Positions 50,601 through 55,408 of a stretch of 64,000 bases of DNA are shown here, piece after piece. The position numbers were made by a program, and so were the translations under genes. Numbering within the stretch: the first letter of the stretch is position 1; each line of letters opens with the position of its first letter. The notes under the pieces are model-generated. The model had not been told where the DNA came from. It saw only the letters and a program-made list of their open reading frames with translations, and ran no database searches. This stretch comes from Liopterus haemorrhoidalis (Eukaryota > Arthropoda > Insecta > Coleoptera > Dytiscidae): contig OZ020619.1 in assembly GCA_963971575.1 (NCBI GenBank), positions 24,186,813-24,250,812 of the forward strand. Direction: 5' to 3'.

Positions 50601-53600
50601 TTTATACTATTTTTTTCTACTTTACCATTTATTCTTTAATTTGATAAATTTGTATTAATAGCAAACAATATCATTTTATGCAATATTTGTTATATGTTGG
50701 TATCACTGATGTGTTGTTTTGAAATGTGCTGTCAGTTGAGGTTTTGTTTTGTGCAATATAGCTCTCTGGCGAACGTGTAATTATATTTTAGTGAAAAATT
50801 TGAACATGTCTGAAGAAGATATTCATAGTACCCCACCCGAATTACGGGAAATTGCAGTAAATACCTTGTAAAATTTACCTCCCCGAAAGTCAAGAGAGGC
50901 ATACGACAGAAAATACCATATAACCTATTTCAAGATTGGTGCAAGACTAGTAAGGTCAATATTATAAGTAAAAATGTTTTACTGGCCTATTTAGAAATAC
51001 AAAGTAAAACGAAAAAATCGTCTACCTTGTGGACAACCTATTCAAAATTACGATCGTGTTTAAATGTGTATAAAAATGTCAATATTTCAAAGTATACAAA
51101 GCTACAAACTTTATTAAAGCAATCATCTCATGGTTACGTAGCAAAAAAAAAAAAAAAAATCAAAAATATTGGAAATTGATGATATTAATCACTTCATTCA
51201 AGAAGTTAATGACAAAATACATCTAGCAATAAAGTTCAGTGGTTGAATGTTACTCTACGGTCCGCTCGAACTTCATTCAATTCTATCTCCTCTCCTACTA
51301 CTATCGTAAGTGTCATGCATGCTCAAGACACTAAAGGAGGTGCTTTCCAGATCGGTGTGAAATACTCTGAACTACTCCGAACTGTTCTACTCCAAACTAC
51401 TCTGAAAATTTTTGCATTTGGAACACTTTAGTTGAGTATTTAGTGGAAAGATGCGCTGCTATCTTACGAATTAACAAATTTCAAAGGAAAACTATCCTAA
51501 ATGTACAAATTATTTTAAATTCTACATATTTATGATAAGATAAATGGATTTTATTTTATATTAAAAAAATACAGTTATAAATACGTGATAAATCTTTAAC
51601 AAGTTTGAATTGCATCAGCTGTTTACCCCCACTACAAAGGAACTCCGAGTTCTAGAATAAAGGTAGGTACTTCAGGGGACGGGGGAAGGAAATTCTGGTA
51701 TAGTTGAGAGTGTGAAGTTCTTTTAGTTGGAACAACTAGCGAACTGTTCGGAGCAACTCCGAGCTACTCTTTACAGCAACTTGGAAAGCGCTTTAAATAA
51801 TTCAAGGATTATCAGTGGTTCTAAAACAATGGTTTCTGGTTTATAAATTCATACACAATGATACACAATTTTAATTGGGCTAATATGGGGGAAAATAAAG
51901 TACTATGCACTTAAAAACAAAATAATTAGGTTAGTTTTAGTTAGTAAAAGTCTAAAACTGAGCGACAATGACAAAACACTGTCTTAGGTTAGGTTAGGTT
52001 AGTAACAGCGGCGGTCGGTGAAATATGTTTGGGTATGCAATTAATATGATCGGACAAGCTCGTACTATATCGCTCAATAGCAGTATAGCAACGACAAAGC
52101 ACGAGCGTGTGTATTCTTTGTAATTGCTTACCCTAAAATGATTCACCGACCGCCACTGGTTGGTAAGGGTTTGATTAGAAGAAGCCGAGCGAAGCGAGCT
52201 ACCCATCTTCTAGTTTAATGACAAAACAATATCTTAGGTTAGGTTAGGTTAGTAAGGGTTTGGTTAGAAGCAGCCGAGCGAAGCGAGCTACCCATCTACT
52301 AGTTTAATGACAAAACACTATCTTAGGATAGGTTAGGTTAATAAGGGTTTGGTTAGAAGAATCCGAGCGAAGCGAGCTACCCATCATCTAGTTTAATGAC
52401 AAAACACTATCTTAGGTTAGGTTAGTAAGGGTTCGGTTAGAAGAAGCCGAGCGAAGCGAGCTACCCATCTTCTAGTTTAATGACAAAACAAATTCACACT
52501 AACATAACAATGCCACAGTAGCGTACGTACCTATTCCCTAGTTATACCAAGACCGGTCAGTACGTTTTAGGACCACTGGTAAAACACGTGAGCTGTCGTT
52601 TACAGCAAGTAGGTGGAGTGGATAGAGTTGGATGAAGTTAGAGCGGACCGTACAGTAACATTTTACCAAATTATATAAGCATCTCACGGCTGCTATCAAA
52701 TTGGATAGACAAGAAGAATCATTTCCTAATGAAAAAGGAGTTAGGCAGGGCGATCCCTTATCTCCAGACCTATTAAGCGCCCTCCTACAAGACAAACAAG
52801 ACAAACAGAACAAAAAACATTCATTAAACAAGAAGAAATAGAATACGTACAGGATCAAGTAATATCTTTTCAAAATAGGATGGACAAAGAGATAAACAGA
52901 ACAATTGCTTTGGCTTGGAGTAAATTCTGGTCAGTGAAGCACATTTTGAAGGGAAATATAAGCTTAGAGGTCAAGAGAAGAACGTTTGACGTATGTGTTA
53001 GTCCAACCATCACATGGCTCACAAACATGGGCACTAACAGTAAAACATATTCAAAACATTTTGGCCGGAATTCCTGTTGTACTATTCCGGTTCATACCAA
53101 TGTACATTACTTAGAATTTTTTCAGATTTTTAGTTAAACCATCTGGGCTACAGGGTGTGGGACAATTTTTTTTAGTACAATTTTGGCAACAATCGTATCA
53201 AAATAATTTATTAAAAATAAAATTTTGATCGTTAATCCACGTACTAAGAGCTTTTCTTTGATACCCTACTCAGAATTTAAAAAAATATATATATTTTTTT
53301 CGATGAGCACATATTTGTTTATATTTTTAGGGGGATATGTTTTTTAGATGTTTTATTATTTTTCCTATAATTACTACTCTTTGACCCGCACAAAGAGTTG
53401 TATAAGCATTCCAAATTTCAACTCTCTAGGTTTAGCCGTTTGACTACAATTTTTATCGAACAGACAGACAGATAGACCGCAAAATGACGGTATAAGCTCT
53501 TCTTCATTCGACGACCTGTCGTGTCGTACTGATCAAGAGAACTTTAGTCTATGGTACTGGTGTGCAAGGTACAGGTTTTTGTTTACAACTGTAAGGGAGG

Positions 53601-55369
53601 TAATTTTGGTATTATTTCATAAATAAAATTTCATAAATAAATTCACTATAATCATTCAATTAGAGTAAAATATTTAATCTGTTAAACGATACAAAAATAA
53701 TCTATTGCTTAGAAAGGGCATTTAAGATAACGGTAGATTGTTTATTATTGCAACTTGACACTTTTGTCAATGTAACATGAAAAGTGAATCGTAAATTATT
53801 GTGTTAAAAATATACGTCAACCATAAGCACATAAATAATAATTAATTTTTGTCTGAGATATAAATATTATGATTGGGCTATTTTCTAATGGGATATTTAT
53901 CTGAGTTATCACCAGTAAATTATGAATTTTAAGATAGTACAAGACAGACAGTCAAGAGGTGTTAAATGACATTTAACAGTTGGGCGATGTAAGCATTTCC
54001 AGGATGGTCGCGTTTTAAGTAGTTGAGCTTAAACCGTAATAACGTTAAGATGATTTTGACCCGTCGTATGGTTAAGACCATGTTTAAGAGTTGAGTGAAG
54101 AAGTTAAGTCGTGTTTTAAGTAGAGTCAGAATTTGTTCATCATGAGTTAGAGTCATTTAGAGTGTTCGGTCGGACAAGTACAATGCAACCAAGTAATTTC
54201 GTATTTACGTTAAGGTAGTGTTCATTAGTTTGGTGTAGTGTGCCTAGTGTGTGTGATGTCTTCATTTGGATTTAGCTGTATTAACGTAATTGTAAGTCTA
54301 GTGTAATTAGTGTAAATATTTAAACCGTATCATAATTAAAGTAGATTAGCTAAAATGTTGAGTTTAATTGAACAACCCTTAATCCTTCCAAGAATCATAG
54401 CAACCAGCTAGCGGACAATAGGGGGTCCAGACTTGATCCGCTCGCAAGTCTTGGAACCCATAATGTGAGGGAGACCTAAAGTTGAGGGATGTACAGAATA
54501 AGTACAAATGAAATAAATAAATCAGCCAACCATGACATTTCATATTTATATATCATATCGTAGCTCCCCACACAACATATTCATACGACACGTGTCTTAA
54601 ACACGCCGTAAACAAAAAAAATGATGTGAAGTGTGAATTTTCACACATTTCAGGGTTTCGCAGGTATTTAGTAACTGATTGACGATTATTTGGGATGCCA
54701 AATCAAATTTTATACAAAAATATTTTTTTTATGAATTTTAATTCGAATGCCTAATATCATTATTTAAGTTTCTAAATATGTGCAGTATTTTTTTTATATA
54801 ACAAGGTTCATTAAAATTTTGAAAATTGCACCTGTGGCTTCCATTGGTTGCTTAAATCATAAGCCCCGCCTTCTGATTTCGTATACATTCAAACATAGAA
54901 TTAAATTATAATTTCAACACTTTCCACTGGTTATTAGATTTACGCTTTTAAAAAATAAATGCAACATTTGCCAAAATATAACTAGAATTTTGAAAAAATA
55001 ATTTAAACAAAATAAATATGCAAAAAAAAAACAAACTATATAAAATATACATATTATATATATAGGACGGCTCGAGCCGTCCTGTTTCACACTGCCATGT
55101 CTACTCTGAATGTGTTTGGGATGGATTTTTCATTTACGTATATTTTTTATAAGAATATACTTTTGTAAAATATTGACAACGTACTCTAGACTGAGGATGA
55201 CTGGATTTACCAGTCGAAACGTCTCTTGATATTTTATAAATAAACTTTTGACGAGTATTCAAGAAATTTTATTTCTTCTTACATTTTTCGTCAAGAACAA
55301 CAATCTAACCATATATAAATATATATATACATATATAAGGTGGTATTGGTTTAGGTCTTAAACCATCCT

Positions 55370-55408
<39 letters not shown>

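Larger units (their letters stand above)
51246..52663. mobile_element. DNA element with ~45-bp inverted ends
   Basis: 'aatgttactctacggtccgc' then tcgaacttcattcaattctatc, and the close complement at 52615-52663. No coding region. It holds a nested MITE (about 51330-51800) and the 88-bp tandem repeat. The target duplication is not clear. Confidence 0.72.
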
